Shown: positions 48,671-56,029 of the stretch, in pieces | Numbering within the stretch: position 1 is the stretch's first letter | How the letters are laid out: each line of letters opens with the position of its first letter | Assembly: GCF_000224005.2 (NCBI RefSeq) | Contig: NZ_CP007031.1 | Location: forward strand, 2,323,001-2,387,000 | DNA length: 64,000 nucleotides | From: Marichromatium purpuratum 984 | GTDB taxonomy: Bacteria > Pseudomonadota > Gammaproteobacteria > Chromatiales > Chromatiaceae | Direction: 5' to 3' | Notes under the pieces: generated by a model | What the model was told of the DNA's origin: nothing | Databases searched by the model: none | The model's input: only the letters and a program-made list of their open reading frames with translations | Made by a program: the position numbers and the translations under genes

Positions 48671-49921
48671 ATGACTCGTCCCCGCGCCTCGCTCGTCTCC
48701 TTGTCCGATACGCCCTGGTATCACGTCGTCACGCGTTGCGTGCGCCGGGCGTATCTCTGCGGCTTCGATCGGTTGACGGGGCGGAGTTTCGAGCATCGGC
48801 GCGGGTGGGTGGAGTTGCGGTTGCGCCAGCTCGCCGGAGTGTTCGCAATCGATGTCGCGGCCTACGCGGTGATGAGCAATCACGTGCATCTGGTGGTGCG
48901 GGTGGATGCGGAGCGCGCCGCTCAGTGGTCGGATACCGAGGTGTTGCGGCGCTGGCGCTGTCTGTTCCGCGGGCCTGTAGTGGTGGAGCGGTTTCTGTCG
49001 CCTGCGACGCGGGCGGGGATGACCGAGGCGGAGCTGGAGGTGGTCGCGGAATTGGTCGCGACCTACCGGGCGCGGCTGGCGGATCTCTCGTGGTTCATGC
49101 GGGTGCTCAACGAATCGATTGCGCGGGCGGCGAATCGGGAGGACGGGGTACGCGGGCGGTTCTGGGAGGGACGCTTCCGTTCGCAGGCGATCCTCGATGA
49201 GACGGCGCTGCTGGCGGTGATGGCCTATGTCGATCTCAACCCGATTCGGGCGGGGATCGCGGAGACGCCGGAGGAGAGCGCGCATACCGGGATTGCGGCA
49301 CGAATCGCCGCGTTGCGGGCGGGTGATGATGGCGCGGCGAACGGGCGGCCTCTCGTCGTGGCGCCATCACCCGATACGGCAAGACGAGCATCGCCAGACG
49401 TCCATCCCGGCTCGCAACACGCGCGCGCTGCGCAGGAGACCGCAACATCCGAGACTGACACCCCGCCAGCCACGCACGCGCCCTCACCTGCCGTGACCGA
49501 TCACGCCGACAGCTCGCCAGACGCTCGCAGCACCCACCTCTGGGAGACCGTCCTCGATCGCCTACCCCCTGCCCCACTACTACCCTTCGGCAACCCCGCC
49601 GAGGTCCCGGCAACGATCCCCTTCACCTTCGGCGACTATCTGACCCTGGTCGACTCGCTCGGCCGTGCCCTGCATCCACGCAAGCGCGGGGCGATCCCGG
49701 CCGAGCTGCCCGACATCCTCACCCGACTCGGCATCGCCCCCGAGCGCTTCGTCGAGCACGCCGGTTTCCTGCTCAAGGGCTTCGGTGCCGCGATCGGCGC
49801 GCCAGAGCGGCTGACGGCGCTCGCCGCGCGGCGGGAGTGTCGCTATCTTCGAGGTCAGAGAAGAGCCCGCTTGCTCTTCTCTCCGCCACGACAGGAGCAA
49901 CACGCATGCAGCATTCAATGA
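48671..49921 (+). CDS. Y1 (HUH) transposase, REP-associated type, second copy
   Basis: Near-identical to the upstream copy: about 14 amino-acid differences over roughly 355 aligned residues by eye. The same leader and ribosome-binding context stand before the ATG. The 416 residues include HUH (SNHVHLVV), the tyrosine helix (AYVDLNPIRAG) and the fuller C-terminal end (ERFVEHAGFLLKGFGAAIGA). The last 15 codons run into the GFA gene, so its natural stop may have been lost. A perfect 10-bp hairpin (49857-49882) lies inside the last 25 codons. The copies are 1,158 bases apart, a tandem duplication. Confidence 0.87.
   Translation: MTRPRASLVSLSDTPWYHVVTRCVRRAYLCGFDRLTGRSFEHRRGWVELRLRQLAGVFAIDVAAYAVMSNHVHLVVRVDAERAAQWSDTEVLRRWRCLFRGPVVVERFLSPATRAGMTEAELEVVAELVATYRARLADLSWFMRVLNESIARAANREDGVRGRFWEGRFRSQAILDETALLAVMAYVDLNPIRAGIAETPEESAHTGIAARIAALRAGDDGAANGRPLVVAPSPDTARRASPDVHPGSQHARAAQETATSETDTPPATHAPSPAVTDHADSSPDARSTHLWETVLDRLPPAPLLPFGNPAEVPATIPFTFGDYLTLVDSLGRALHPRKRGAIPAELPDILTRLGIAPERFVEHAGFLLKGFGAAIGAPERLTALAARRECRYLRGQRRARLLFSPPRQEQHACSIQ
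49857..49882. repeat. Perfect 10-bp hairpin at the end of the second Y1 transposase gene
   Basis: AGAGAAGAGC (49857-49866), loop CCGCTT, GCTCTTCTCT (49873-49882). It could be a REP-like substrate end recognised by the transposase, or a transcription stop before the GFA gene. No T-tract follows. Confidence 0.6.
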
Positions 49922-50331
49922 AGGGAAGACACCACGGATCCTGTCTGTGTGGTCGAGTCCGCTTCGAGATCGAGGGTGATTTCGACAGCTTCTATCTTTG
50001 CTATTGCACGTTTTGCCAAAAGGACACGGGGTCGGCTCACGCCGCCAATCTGTTCTCACAGTCCGCGCGGCTTCATTGGATCGAAGGCAAGGCGCACGTC
50101 AAGACCTTCCAGTTACCCAACACCCTGCACGAAAAGAGCTTCTGCATACACTGCGGATCGGCACTGCCGACACGATCGACACCTGAGGCCCCGCTTGTCG
50201 TACCAGCAGGCTGTCTGGACTCGGCCCTCGACAGGCGCCCGAACGCGAGGATTTATGTGGACGACAGGGCGATATGGATCAATCCTGATCTGGAAGGGCT
50301 TCCCGACTTCAAGGCGGCACCAGGACATTGA
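49906..50331 (+). CDS. GFA-family (glutathione-dependent formaldehyde-activating-like) zinc protein
   Basis: A 141-residue protein of the GFA/CENP-V fold. Zinc-binding cysteines appear in GSCLCGRVRFEIEG, LCYCTFCQKDTGSAHAAN and SFCIHCGSALP. Family members bind zinc and include glutathione-dependent formaldehyde-activating enzyme, but most are of unknown reaction, so no symbol is given. The ATG at 49906 has AGGAG ten bases upstream and overlaps the end of the transposase frame by 16 bases. The somewhat lower GC than the neighbours may indicate transfer. Confidence 0.85.
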   Translation: MQHSMKGRHHGSCLCGRVRFEIEGDFDSFYLCYCTFCQKDTGSAHAANLFSQSARLHWIEGKAHVKTFQLPNTLHEKSFCIHCGSALPTRSTPEAPLVVPAGCLDSALDRRPNARIYVDDRAIWINPDLEGLPDFKAAPGH

Positions 50332-50676
50332 GCGCCATCGCGCTCGACACCCTTACCGCACAGCGGGACACACGCAGCTTCGCCGCTTCATCAGCCACGA
50401 ACACCCGGAGTCGACATCGAGCGGCGTCACGACCCGGCAGCACTGGAGCTGATCTCCCACGACGACGCCTTCCTGGAGGCACTGGATCTGACCGAGCGTC
50501 TGGTCGGCGGCGCCGAGGGCTGGCGGCTGGAGCCGTGGGCCTGAACGGCGCACGGCGCGTCATGCTCGTCGTGTCTGTTGACAGTGACGCCCCAGGCAAG
50601 AAAGCTCAGGGCCTGGGGCATCCATCAAGACCCGCCCACGGACTCATCCATTCCTCACCGGAGCCGCCGACGAGAC
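50332..50676. other. 345-base gap with a possible gene fragment and a hairpin
   Basis: From about 50413 to a TGA at 50542-50544 the plus strand reads DIERRHDPAALELISHDDAF and on to WRLEPWA. This is coding-like but has no start or recognised family, so it may be the 3' remnant of a lost gene. GCCCCAGGC (50589-50597) pairs with GCCTGGGGC (50611-50619), a perfect 9-bp stem 58 bases before the VOC gene. Confidence 0.4.
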
Positions 50677-51129
50677 ATGCGCATCACCTTCAGCCACACC
50701 AACATCGTCGCCCAGGACTGGAGGCGGCTCGCGACCTTCTACACCAACGTCTTCGGCTGTACGCCACAACCACCGGAGCGCGATCTGTCCGGCGACTGGC
50801 TCGACCGCCTGACCGCCATTGACTCCGTCCACATACAGGGGATCCACCTGCTGCTGCCGGGCTTCGGCGACACCGGTCCGACACTGGAGATCTTCCAATA
50901 CGATCAACAGGACACGCACGCGGGGAAGGCCATCAACACCTTCGGCTTCGGCCACATCGCCTTCGCCGTCGACGATGTCGACGCCTGTCTGCAGAAGGTG
51001 CTCGATCACGGCGGATCGACCGTCGGCGAGACCGTCCATGGCGATGTCGGTGGCGTCGGCGCCATCCATCTGGTCTACGCCAAAGATCCCGAAGGCAACA
51101 TCATCGAGATCCAGAAGTGGCAGGACTGA
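50677..51129 (+). CDS. VOC-superfamily (glyoxalase/dioxygenase-like) protein
   Basis: A 150-residue metal-binding vicinal-oxygen-chelate protein with two beta-alpha-beta-beta-beta modules: ITFSHTNIVAQDWRRLATFY, and FGFGHIAFAVDDVDACLQKV ending in YAKDPEGNIIEIQKW. The paired His/Glu positions (SHTNIV, LEIFQY, GHIAFAV, NIIEIQ) fit the usual four metal ligands. The reaction cannot be told from the fold: glyoxalase I, extradiol dioxygenase or antibiotic-binding protein are all possible. It stands alone, convergent with the E1 beta gene across a strong hairpin. Confidence 0.83.
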   Translation: MRITFSHTNIVAQDWRRLATFYTNVFGCTPQPPERDLSGDWLDRLTAIDSVHIQGIHLLLPGFGDTGPTLEIFQYDQQDTHAGKAINTFGFGHIAFAVDDVDACLQKVLDHGGSTVGETVHGDVGGVGAIHLVYAKDPEGNIIEIQKWQD

Positions 51130-51143
51130 GGCAGAACGAAGCA

Positions 51144-51179
51144 CCGCGCCGTCGACGATCTTGGTCGTCGACGGCGCGG
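51144..51179. terminator. 15-bp perfect hairpin between the VOC gene and the E1 beta gene
   Basis: CCGCGCCGTCGACGA (51144-51158) pairs fully with TCGTCGACGGCGCGG (51165-51179) around TCTTGG. It lies 15 bases after the VOC stop and between convergent genes, so it probably stops transcription from both sides. Confidence 0.65.
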
Positions 51180-51253
51180 CGCATGCGTATACGGGCACCC
51201 ATGGACGGGAGCGAACGACACCCGGAGACGACGGAGCGCCTCCGAGGTCGGAG

Positions 51254-52231
51254 TCAGACGATCTCGCGGATCGCCGCGACCACCTGCCCCGCGCCGGGGA
51301 TGTAGAACTGCTCCAGCGGCGGGCTGGCCGGGACCGGGATGTCCGGGCCGGTGACCCGGCGCAGCGGGGCCTTGAGGTCGGCGAAGGCCTGCTCCATGAC
51401 CACGGCGGCGACCTCACCGGCGAAACCGCCGGTGCGGGTCGCTTCGTGCAGCACCACCAGACGTCCGGTCTTGCGTACCGAGGCGAGGATGGTCTCGCTG
51501 TCCAATGGGGTCAGGGTTCGCAGGTCGACGACCTCGACATCGACGCCCTCGCCGGCCAGCTGTTCGGCCGCCTGCATGGCGACACCGAGCATCTTCGACC
51601 AGGTGACGACGGTGACATCGGTGCCGGCGCGCTTGATGTCGGCCTTGCCGATGGGGATGGTGTAATCGTTCTCCGGTACCGCGTCCGGGGCGAAGTAGAG
51701 CCCCATGTCCTCGATGAAGATGACCGGGTTGTCGTCACGGATGGCGGACTTCAGCAGCCCCTTGGCGTCGGCCGGGGTGGCGGGCATCACCACCTTCAGC
51801 CCCGGACAGTGTGCGACCCAGGCCTCGAGGTTGTGCGAGTGCTGGCAACCGGCACCGAAACCGGCGCCGCTCTTGATCCGCACCACCAGCGGGAAGCGGG
51901 TCTTGCCGCCGGAGAGATAGCGCAGCTTGGCGGCGTGGTTGATGATCATGTCCGAGGCCAGGGTGAAGAAGGGATTGAACATCACTTCCACCACCGGGCG
52001 CAGCCCACCGGCGGCGGCGCCGACCGCGAGCCCGGCGATCGCCGCCTCCGAGACCGGAGTGTCCTTCACCCGCGCGGGACCGAAGGCCTCGAGCAGCCCC
52101 GCGGTCGGCATCATCGGGCTGTCGTGGATGCCGACCCCGATGCCCTCGCCGGCGAGGAAGATCCGTGAATCGCGCGCCATCTCCTCGCGCAGCGCCTGAT
52201 TGACCGCCTGGCCCATTCCGAGTGTTTGCAT
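51254..52231 (-). CDS. Thiamine-diphosphate 2-oxo acid or acetoin dehydrogenase, E1 beta subunit
   Basis: A 325-residue transketolase-type beta subunit. MQTLGMGQAVNQALREEMAR opens the pyrimidine-binding domain, followed by FLAGEGIG and later TPVSEAAIAGLAVGAAAGGL. The C-terminal transketolase-C domain contains VEVVDLRTLTPLD and VLHEATRTGGFAGEV. A strong ribosome-binding site (GGAGG) precedes the ATG at 52231. It lies 13 bases after the alpha subunit gene. Neither a lipoyl E2 nor an E3 is nearby, so the complex must use subunits encoded elsewhere, or the pair acts differently. AcoB, PdhB and BkdB are the candidate relatives. Confidence 0.87.
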   Translation of the reverse strand: MQTLGMGQAVNQALREEMARDSRIFLAGEGIGVGIHDSPMMPTAGLLEAFGPARVKDTPVSEAAIAGLAVGAAAGGLRPVVEVMFNPFFTLASDMIINHAAKLRYLSGGKTRFPLVVRIKSGAGFGAGCQHSHNLEAWVAHCPGLKVVMPATPADAKGLLKSAIRDDNPVIFIEDMGLYFAPDAVPENDYTIPIGKADIKRAGTDVTVVTWSKMLGVAMQAAEQLAGEGVDVEVVDLRTLTPLDSETILASVRKTGRLVVLHEATRTGGFAGEVAAVVMEQAFADLKAPLRRVTGPDIPVPASPPLEQFYIPGAGQVVAAIREIV

Positions 52232-52244
52232 CGTCACCTCCCCC

Positions 52245-53210
52245 TCACGCGACCCAGACATCGTCGAGCGCCTCGTGCGGCTCGGGCCACGGGCTCTCCT
52301 CGGCAAAACGCACCGCCTCGGCGACGACTTCGGCCGCCTCGGTGCGCATCTCGCCAAGCACTGCGGCGGACAGCTCGCCGCGTTCACACAGCGCCCCACT
52401 CAACCGCTCGATGGGACAGCGCGCCTTCCAAGCAGCGATCTCCTCGGCAGGTTGGTAGCGCTGTGGGTCACCCTCGCCGTGACCGCGCCAGCGGTAGGTC
52501 ATGCACTCGATCAGCGTCGGCCCCTCGCCGGCCAGGGCGCGCTCGCGGGCGCGCCGGGTGGCCTCGAACACCGCCGGCGCATCGTTGCCGTCGATCTGCT
52601 CGCCCGGCATGCCGTAGGCATCGGCGCGGGTCGCCAGCGACTCGATCGGGGTGTGCTCGTCGTAACCCTGCGCGGCGGCATAGCGGTTGTTCTCACACAC
52701 GAAGACCACCGGCAGGTGCCAGAGCCCGGCGAGGTTGAGCGCCTCGTGGAAGGAGCCCTCGCTGGTCGCCCCATCGCCGAAGAAACAGGCCGTCACCGCC
52801 GCCTCGCCACGATACTGTTGGGCGAAGCCCAGCCCGGTGGCGATGGGGAAGCCGCCGCCGACCACCGTGGTGGTGCAGAGCGCGTTGACCTCGGGTACCG
52901 CGAGGTGCAGCGTGCCGCTCTTGCCCTTGTTGCAACCGGTGCGCCGACCGAAGATCTCGGCCATCAGCGCCTTCGGGTCGGCCCCGCGGGCGAGCAGGTG
53001 ATGATGACTGCGATGGTTGGTGACGATGACGTCTTCGGGCGACAGCGCGGCACAGCCCCCCGAGCCGACCGCTTCCTGCCCAGTCGCCAGAATCATCATG
53101 CCGTGGATCTTGCCGGGCTGCTGGCACAGCTCGGTCAGGGTTTCCTCGAAACGCCGCGCCAGGAGCATGGTGCGCAGCATCTCGAGCCTCTGCTGGGTGG
53201 AAACGGTCAT
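52245..53210 (-). CDS. Thiamine-diphosphate 2-oxo acid or acetoin dehydrogenase, E1 alpha subunit
   Basis: A 321-residue E1 alpha subunit. The thiamine-diphosphate motif reads FFGDGATSEGSFHEALNLAG and continues LWHLPVVFVCENNRYA. Other marks are HGMMILATGQEAVGSG and YRWRGHGEGDPQ. ATGQEAVG and the short length resemble acetoin dehydrogenase AcoA and PdhA-type subunits. The ATG at 53210 is preferred to the GTG nine bases upstream. It is upstream of the beta gene on the same strand. A LysR-type dyad that also occurs before the LysR gene lies 199 bases upstream. Confidence 0.87.
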   Translation of the reverse strand: MTVSTQQRLEMLRTMLLARRFEETLTELCQQPGKIHGMMILATGQEAVGSGGCAALSPEDVIVTNHRSHHHLLARGADPKALMAEIFGRRTGCNKGKSGTLHLAVPEVNALCTTTVVGGGFPIATGLGFAQQYRGEAAVTACFFGDGATSEGSFHEALNLAGLWHLPVVFVCENNRYAAAQGYDEHTPIESLATRADAYGMPGEQIDGNDAPAVFEATRRARERALAGEGPTLIECMTYRWRGHGEGDPQRYQPAEEIAAWKARCPIERLSGALCERGELSAAVLGEMRTEAAEVVAEAVRFAEESPWPEPHEALDDVWVA

Positions 53211-53552
53211 GTGCAACACTCTCTAAACGTTTCGTCGCCGCCCCGCGATCAGCCGGTTGCCCGCGCCGATCTCCGGGACCTATGGCGAGGATGGAGATCC
53301 TGACCCCCAGCAACGACCGTACGCCAGGGACCGGCCATGCGACCTCGGACCTGGGATCAGCTTATCCCGACTCCCCTGCTCTGATAAGACAGCAGAATCG
53401 CCAAGGACTGTTGCATTGACGCACCAATCAACCCACGACTGGTGCGCTCGATCCACCAGGAGCGGACACGCCGCCCGCCGAGCCAGCAGGAACGCCGCCA
53501 TCGCGGTGCGCGACTGCGGGAGGAGCCTGCCCCGACGCTTTGCTAAACTGCC
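53211..53552. other. 342-base divergent gap between the E1 alpha and phosphatase genes
   Basis: No gene is seen. It holds a 50-base stretch (about 53383-53433) similar to the region immediately upstream of the LysR gene at 55980-56029. The shared dyad is given as a separate site. Confidence 0.6.
53409..53426. promoter_or_regulatory. LysR-type operator candidate A (TGTTGC-N6-GCACCA)
   Basis: The dyad TGTTGC, six bases, GCACCA is identical in its arms to the site at 56005-56022, while the six spacer bases differ (ATTGAC here). Flanking ATCGCCAA-G-GAC and CAATCA are also shared. Conserved arms with a variable spacer are what an operator would show. It could control the E1 genes or the phosphatase gene. 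Confidence 0.55.
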
Positions 53553-54143
53553 ATGCCCATGTCCCTCACCCCCGCATCGAATGATGTTATGTCAGTGGCC
53601 CGGACCAGCCAGACGCATCCCTTGCAGATTGCCGAGGTCCGAGCGAGCCCCTCACACGGCCGGATCGGGATCACTTTCTGTCCGGGCAAGCAGGACCCCT
53701 TCGCCCACACCGGCGCCTGGCGACGCGACCTCGCCACCGATCTCGACGTCATCGTCGCCTGGGGCGCGACCCTGGTGCTGACGCTGGTCGAGCCCGCCGA
53801 GCTGGTGACGCTCAAGGTGCCCGATCTGGGCGAGGCGGTGCGGCGACGAGGGATCGACTGGCGCCATCTGCCGATTGCCGACTACTCGACCCCGACTCCG
53901 GCCTTCGAGACCCAGTGGCTCATCCACGGCCCCGAGATCCGCCAGCGGCTCCGCGATGGCGAGGCCGTACTGGTGCACTGCCGGGGTGGGCTGGGCCGGG
54001 CGGGCATGATCGCTGCCCGTCTGCTCGTCGAGCTGGGCATGGAACCCGAGACGGCGATCCGCGAGGTTCGTGGCGCACGCAAGGGCACCATCGAAACCTC
54101 CTCGCAACTCGCCCTGGTGCGCCGCACCCGAGCCATCGACTGA
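53553..54143 (+). CDS. Dual-specificity/tyrosine phosphatase (CDKN3-like)
   Basis: A 196-residue cytosolic cysteine phosphatase. The P-loop VHCRGGLGRAGMIAARLL carries the HC-x5-R signature with catalytic Cys143. Upstream ADYSTPTP is in the place of the general-acid loop (WPD-like Asp). The pattern EVRGARKGTIETSSQ after the P-loop resembles bacterial relatives of cyclin-dependent kinase inhibitor 3. Start choices are ATG 53553, 53559 or 53589. The next gene begins 13 bases later and looks like a kinase, so this may be the phosphatase half of a reversible phosphorylation pair. Confidence 0.85.
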   Translation: MPMSLTPASNDVMSVARTSQTHPLQIAEVRASPSHGRIGITFCPGKQDPFAHTGAWRRDLATDLDVIVAWGATLVLTLVEPAELVTLKVPDLGEAVRRRGIDWRHLPIADYSTPTPAFETQWLIHGPEIRQRLRDGEAVLVHCRGGLGRAGMIAARLLVELGMEPETAIREVRGARKGTIETSSQLALVRRTRAID

Positions 54144-54156
54144 ACCAGGAGCCGCG

Positions 54157-54876
54157 ATGATCTCCACCAGAGCAGCGATGGATACCGACACCATGCAACG
54201 CATCGGCGACCAGTTGGGCACCAACCCCGCGGGGCTCTTCCAGGACGCAGACGGACGGCGTTACTACGTCAAGACGCTGGAGTCGCCGATGCACGCGCGC
54301 AACGAGATGCTCGCCGCCCGCCTCTATGCGCTGACCGGGGCGCCGACCCTGACCTATGTGCGCACCACGCGGACCGACCAGGTCGCGACCGAATGGCTCG
54401 AACTCGACAAGCGCTGCGTGGCCCACCTCAGCGAGCACGAGCGCAGACAGGCCCAGCGCTGGTTCGGCGTGCACGCCTGGACGGCCAACTGGGACGCCGC
54501 CGGCTTCGACGGCGACAACCAGGGCGTGGTCGACGACCGGGTGCTGACGCTCGACCTCGGCGGCGCGCTGTCGTTCCGCGCCCACGGCGACCCCAAGGGC
54601 AGGGCCTTCGGCACCCGGGTGGACGAACTCGACGTGCTGCGCGGTGACGCGGACAACCCGCACGCCGTCAGGCTCTTCGGCGACATGCGGGCCGAAGACA
54701 TCGCCACGGCCATCGCGGTGGTGATGCGGATTCCCGATGCGCGAATCCGCGCCGTCATCGACGAGGGCGGCGGCAGCCACAAGCTCGCCGACAAGATGAT
54801 CGCACGCAAGGCGGACATGGCCGCCCGGCTGACTGCGATGGCATCAACCGAAGCGGCGTGCGCACCGACAACCTGA
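54157..54876 (+). CDS. Kinase-like protein (HipA/PI3-4-kinase-like fold suspected)
   Basis: A 239-residue soluble protein. GLFQDADGRRYYVKTL would be the glycine-turn strand with an ATP-binding lysine. NEMLAARLYALTGAP supplies the helix glutamate, HAWTANWDAAGFDGDNQGVV a catalytic-loop-like aspartate/asparagine, and VLTLDLGGALSFRA a metal-binding D-L-G. This order resembles HipA and phosphoinositide-kinase-like proteins. Assignment is by motif reading only. The ATG at 54157 has AGGAG upstream and follows the phosphatase stop by 13 bases, so the two are co-transcribed. Substrate unknown. Confidence 0.65.
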   Translation: MISTRAAMDTDTMQRIGDQLGTNPAGLFQDADGRRYYVKTLESPMHARNEMLAARLYALTGAPTLTYVRTTRTDQVATEWLELDKRCVAHLSEHERRQAQRWFGVHAWTANWDAAGFDGDNQGVVDDRVLTLDLGGALSFRAHGDPKGRAFGTRVDELDVLRGDADNPHAVRLFGDMRAEDIATAIAVVMRIPDARIRAVIDEGGGSHKLADKMIARKADMAARLTAMASTEAACAPTT

Positions 54877-54993
54877 CCGAGGTCGGCCATCGCCCCGCCA
54901 GCCGATTCGACCCGGCCGCGACACCGACGATCATCGCGCCCGCCCCGACCTCATTCCGCGCTCATCTCCCAAGGAGTGACAGGACGCTCCCGG

Positions 54994-55899
54994 TCAGGCT
55001 GCACAGAGACCAGCGGCCGGATCACATCCGGCACCGCCATCGCTAACCTCCCAAAGGCAACCGTTACCCACGGTCACGCGCCGGATCGATCCGGCCTCCT
55101 CCAGCGCGACGAGATGGCGCTCCAGCTCCGGTGCAGACAGGTCGAGGATGGTGGCCAACTCGACCGGGGCCATCCGCCCAAGGGTGTGGATGAGTTCAAG
55201 CAGCCCCTCGGCGCCACCGCGCGGCGAGCGCCAGCGCAGCACGCCCTCGCTCAGGCTCTCGATCACCGCGCGCATGTTCGCCAAGCCCTGATAGCCGCGC
55301 AGCGACAGCGTGCGCTCGCCGAAGACGAGCTGGAAGCTCGGGAAACCGTGCACCCCGGCTCGGCGAGTCAGTGCCAGATCGGCGCGGAAGGCGTACTCGG
55401 CGGAGCCGTCCTCCAGACGCCCGATGAAGGTCGCGAGATCGAGCCCGACCTCGGCTGCCAGCTCGATCAGCACCTCGCGCCGACCGGTCTCGCGCGCCTC
55501 GGTGGCGGAGGCCTCGCGGAGGCGACGCAGATAGCGCGGCGCCCGCTCCGGGTCGGTCAGCTCGGCGGCCTTGTAGGCGATGTTCTGCGGATAAGTCGAG
55601 ACCGTCTCGGCGCTGAACAACCGGAAGCCCTCGGTCCGCACCGGCATGCCGTGACGTGCCGAGGCATCCAGCCAGTGGGCGACGATCGCCACGTTGGCCT
55701 CTTCGGGATCGCCACCGATGGCGTTGGCGTGGTCATAGAAGGTGCGAATGTCCTCGACCAGCCCGCCCATCACCGGACGGATGCGGAGCTGATCGCCATA
55801 ACCGATCCGCAGCGCGCGCAGCACCGGCTCGACTCCCCAGCACCAGGTGCAGACCGGATCGGTGAAGGCAAGGATCTCAAGGGTCGGCTGGTCTGTCAT
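54994..55899 (-). CDS. DsbA-family (FrnE-like) oxidoreductase with winged-helix-like C-terminal extension
   Basis: A 301-residue cytosolic thiol-disulfide protein. The N-terminal TDPVCTWCWGVEPVLRALR carries the C-x-x-C active site, and the helical insert and cis-proline region (VHGFPSFQLVFGERTLSLRG) match DsbA/FrnE. After about residue 215 there is an extra segment, MAPVELATILDLSAPELERH then LVALEEAGSIRRV, that reads as a winged helix. The tail has two more cysteines (AGCDPAAGLCAA). No signal peptide, so it acts in the cytosol. It is divergent from a LysR gene and shares its control region. Confidence 0.82.
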   Translation of the reverse strand: MTDQPTLEILAFTDPVCTWCWGVEPVLRALRIGYGDQLRIRPVMGGLVEDIRTFYDHANAIGGDPEEANVAIVAHWLDASARHGMPVRTEGFRLFSAETVSTYPQNIAYKAAELTDPERAPRYLRRLREASATEARETGRREVLIELAAEVGLDLATFIGRLEDGSAEYAFRADLALTRRAGVHGFPSFQLVFGERTLSLRGYQGLANMRAVIESLSEGVLRWRSPRGGAEGLLELIHTLGRMAPVELATILDLSAPELERHLVALEEAGSIRRVTVGNGCLWEVSDGGAGCDPAAGLCAA

Positions 55900-56004
55900 C
55901 GGAGGAACCTCATGAATGGCTGAGAGCGGCCTGGGGCCGGGGTGATGCTGGAGCCAGGGTACTGCCGCGCCGTGGCGATGATAAGATGTGGGATCGCCAA
56001 AGAC

Positions 56005-56022
56005 TGTTGCGCCAGAGCACCA
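56005..56022. promoter_or_regulatory. LysR-type operator candidate B (TGTTGC-N6-GCACCA)
   Basis: Same dyad arms as site A (53409-53426) with a different spacer (GCCAGA). It ends eight bases before the GTG start of the LysR gene and lies between it and the divergent DsbA-like gene, a classic place for autoregulation and control of the divergent target. Confidence 0.6.
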
Positions 56023-56029
56023 ATCAGCC

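Noticed and set aside
53409-53426. Interpretation of the shared dyad as the end of an insertion sequence
   Set aside because: No transposase remnant or target duplication accompanies either copy, and one copy abuts a LysR start codon, which fits an operator better.
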